This document shows positions 5,632 through 6,296 of a stretch of 6,296 nucleotides of DNA, piece by piece. This DNA comes from Planctomycetaceae bacterium (GTDB lineage: Bacteria > Planctomycetota > Planctomycetia > Pirellulales > Thermoguttaceae). The position numbers and the translations under genes are program-made. The notes beneath the pieces were generated by a model that saw nothing but the letters and a program-made list of their open reading frames with translations, had not been told where the DNA came from and made no database searches. The stretch's first letter is position 1. Each line of letters starts with the position of its first letter. The stretch is taken from NCBI GenBank assembly GCA_031287585.1, contig JAITST010000072.1, forward strand, positions 1 through 6,296, written 5' to 3'.

Positions 5632-5679
5632 AGTCGCGCTAGCGACTGTACTTTATTAACCGTAGACTTTAGTCTACGG
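5632..5679. repeat. Two hairpins directly behind the 68-codon gene
   Basis: AGTCGC-GCTA-GCGACT (5632-5647) has a 6-bp stem and a 4-nt loop. CCGTAGACT-TT-AGTCTACGG (5660-5679) has the same 9-bp stem, TT loop and CCGT/ACGG ends as the REP-like copies upstream, with another inner sequence. On the minus strand the second hairpin begins 4 nt beyond the TAA stop of the 68-codon gene. No T run follows, so it would protect the mRNA end rather than act as a standard terminator. Confidence 0.8.
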
Positions 5680-5683
5680 CTAT

Positions 5684-5890
5684 TTACATAATCCCTTTAA
5701 TTTCTGCACGCAATGATTCAAAGTTCCTGAGTGAATTTTCTAACTCTTCGTGCATTAGCACAAGTGCGTTCGTTTCGTTACGAACCGGTTCAAACAGGTT
5801 GCTTATCATTCGCGTCCCGAATTCGTCGCGCACGGATTCTCTGAAAACATTTTCGGTGTTCAATAATTTCCCTAAAATTTCGTCAAACAT
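5684..5890 (-). CDS. Small helical protein of unknown function (68 aa)
   Basis: I do not recognise this protein. The 68 residues starting MFDEILGKLLNTENVF look almost wholly alpha-helical, with charged and hydrophobic residues in an amphipathic rhythm (for example the stretch from NALVLMHEELENSL to the end). There is no signal peptide, membrane segment, cysteine or W-x-G motif. The ATG at 5890 is chosen because a full AAGGAGG Shine-Dalgarno site lies 8 nt upstream (5905-5899), inside the last codons of the preceding gene, and the gene overlaps that one by 8 bases. The same frame stays open to 6004, but that longer 106-residue version would run through the preceding gene and its extra part is not protein-like. 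The overlap implies translational coupling and roughly matched expression with the 122-codon gene. A structural or adaptor role beside that protein is a guess. Confidence 0.75.
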   Translation of the reverse strand: MFDEILGKLLNTENVFRESVRDEFGTRMISNLFEPVRNETNALVLMHEELENSLRNFESLRAEIKGIM

Positions 5891-6251
5891 TATCTTTGCC
5901 TCCTTCGGTAATTGCTTGTTGTATTTGTAAGTTTTGAAGGTTCGCAGCCGTACTTGTTCCGTGTTGCCGGATAGTTGCTTCCATAAACCCTCCCATAGCG
6001 GCAACTCCTCCGTTCACAACCGCCTGTCCTCCTTGTGCAATAGTGTCATCGGTTCCGGGCGGGGTTGCTATCATCTTTGCCGTTTCCGCAACCGCCAAAC
6101 CTATTTGTACCGCTTGCGAAGGTTTGGCGAATCCTTTACTAGCCGCTGTCATTACAGCCCCAAGCGTGGAGGTGTTTAAGGCAATTTCTAAAAACCCCTC
6201 TTGCCCCGCGTCGAAAAAGTGATAGAATGCTTCGCACGTTTTTTTGTCCAC
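5883..6251 (-). CDS. Ala/Gly-rich small protein of unknown function (122 aa)
   Basis: I do not recognise this protein. The N-terminus (residues 1-35) carries two aromatic residues and an amphipathic helix. Residues 36-95 are rich in Ala, Gly and Val, with similar small-residue stretches (AVQIGLAVAETA at 48-59, AVVNGGVAAMGG at 77-88) that could pack as helices or lie at a membrane. The C-terminal part (about 100-113) is Gln/Asn-rich and helical. There is no cleavable signal peptide. The start is GTG at 6251, preceded by an AAGGGGA-like Shine-Dalgarno site about 9 nt upstream; the frame is open back to a stop at 6290 without another ATG. An ATG two bases upstream (6253) is in another frame that soon stops. 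It overlaps the 68-codon gene by 8 bases, and the promoter lies outside the window. Secretion substrate, membrane-associated or adaptor protein are all possible. Confidence 0.72.
   Translation of the reverse strand: MDKKTCEAFYHFFDAGQEGFLEIALNTSTLGAVMTAASKGFAKPSQAVQIGLAVAETAKMIATPPGTDDTIAQGGQAVVNGGVAAMGGFMEATIRQHGTSTAANLQNLQIQQAITEGGKDNV
5899..5905 (-). promoter_or_regulatory. Strong Shine-Dalgarno site of the 68-codon gene
   Basis: AAGGAGG on the minus strand, 8 nt before the ATG at 5890. It lies inside the codons for Glu-Gly-Gly near the end of the 122-codon gene. It decides the start of the small gene and contrasts with the ATPase and DUF805 genes, which have no such site. Confidence 0.88.
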
Positions 6252-6296
6252 ATTTTTTATCCCCTTACCAATCCCCCAAACAATGAGTCACTCACA

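Larger units (their letters stand above)
4846..5683. other. 838-bp gene-free region dense in inverted repeats
   Basis: No credible coding sequence lies between the 68-codon gene and the ATPase gene. The 79-codon plus-strand frame at 5383-5622 runs straight through seven hairpins and has no recognisable product. From 4846 to about 5000 the region holds the ATPase leader and a 55-bp palindrome. From 5101 to 5377 it holds several long inverted repeats with separated arms. From 5437 to 5679 seven short hairpins follow one another. Only 5032-5100 shows no evident structure. The separate repeats are listed individually. The region separates the two small genes from the ATPase gene, so these probably form different transcription units. 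Confidence 0.8.

Noticed and set aside
5437..5679. CRISPR array
   Set aside because: The hairpins are too short, unevenly spaced and of differing sequence; there are no constant repeats with unique spacers and no cas gene.
5891..6004. Longer, 106-residue version of the 68-codon gene
   Set aside because: The extra part overlaps the 122-codon gene in another frame, and a strong Shine-Dalgarno site fits the internal ATG at 5890.
5684..6251. WXG100 (ESAT-6-like) identity for the two small proteins
   Set aside because: Neither has a W-x-G motif or the paired-helix pattern with the usual C-terminal signal; only the context suggests it.
6190..6253. ATG at 6253 as the start of the upstream small gene
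   Set aside because: It is in a different frame from the long open frame and meets a stop after about 20 codons; the GTG at 6251 opens the long frame.

Overview
The window is a bacterial chromosomal segment. A complete tRNA-Arg gene without encoded CCA and four protein genes that I accept all lie on the minus strand, so transcription runs from position 6296 towards position 1. The organism cannot be named from this sequence. The degenerate ATPase modules of the large protein, the missing Shine-Dalgarno sites on the two larger genes and the many short perfect hairpins between genes together remind me of Planctomycetota or a neighbouring phylum. That is an impression, not a demonstration.

Layout in the direction of transcription. 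At 6251-5684 two small genes of unknown function (122 and 68 codons) overlap by 8 bases and look translationally coupled. They are followed by about 840 bases without a gene (4846-5683). This stretch is packed with inverted repeats: a 55-bp near-perfect palindrome, a set of long nested or mutually exclusive palindromes, and a cluster of short REP-like hairpins, including one 24-nt unit present twice exactly. Next comes a 1184-codon FtsK/SpoIIIE-family ATPase (4845-1291), and 62 bases later a DUF805 membrane protein (1228-554). A tRNA-Arg(UCG) gene (447-374) follows, with its own promoter and a strong intrinsic terminator. The last 300 bases hold no convincing gene but do hold a nested set of inverted repeats that could fold as a three-way junction.

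The centre of interest is the large ATPase. It has an N-terminal coiled coil with an 11-residue repeat, two membrane helices, a second charged coiled coil, a degenerate ATPase-like module, one canonical FtsK module (Walker A, Walker B and the ATQ motif all present) and a second degenerate module. This is the general plan of EccC/EssC, the motor of type VII secretion, but no recognisable WXG100 substrate or other type VII component is present. A membrane-anchored motor, a DUF805 protein and two small unknown proteins upstream could be parts of one secretion or DNA-handling system. Only the motor and DUF805 assignments rest on recognisable motifs; the functional link is inference.
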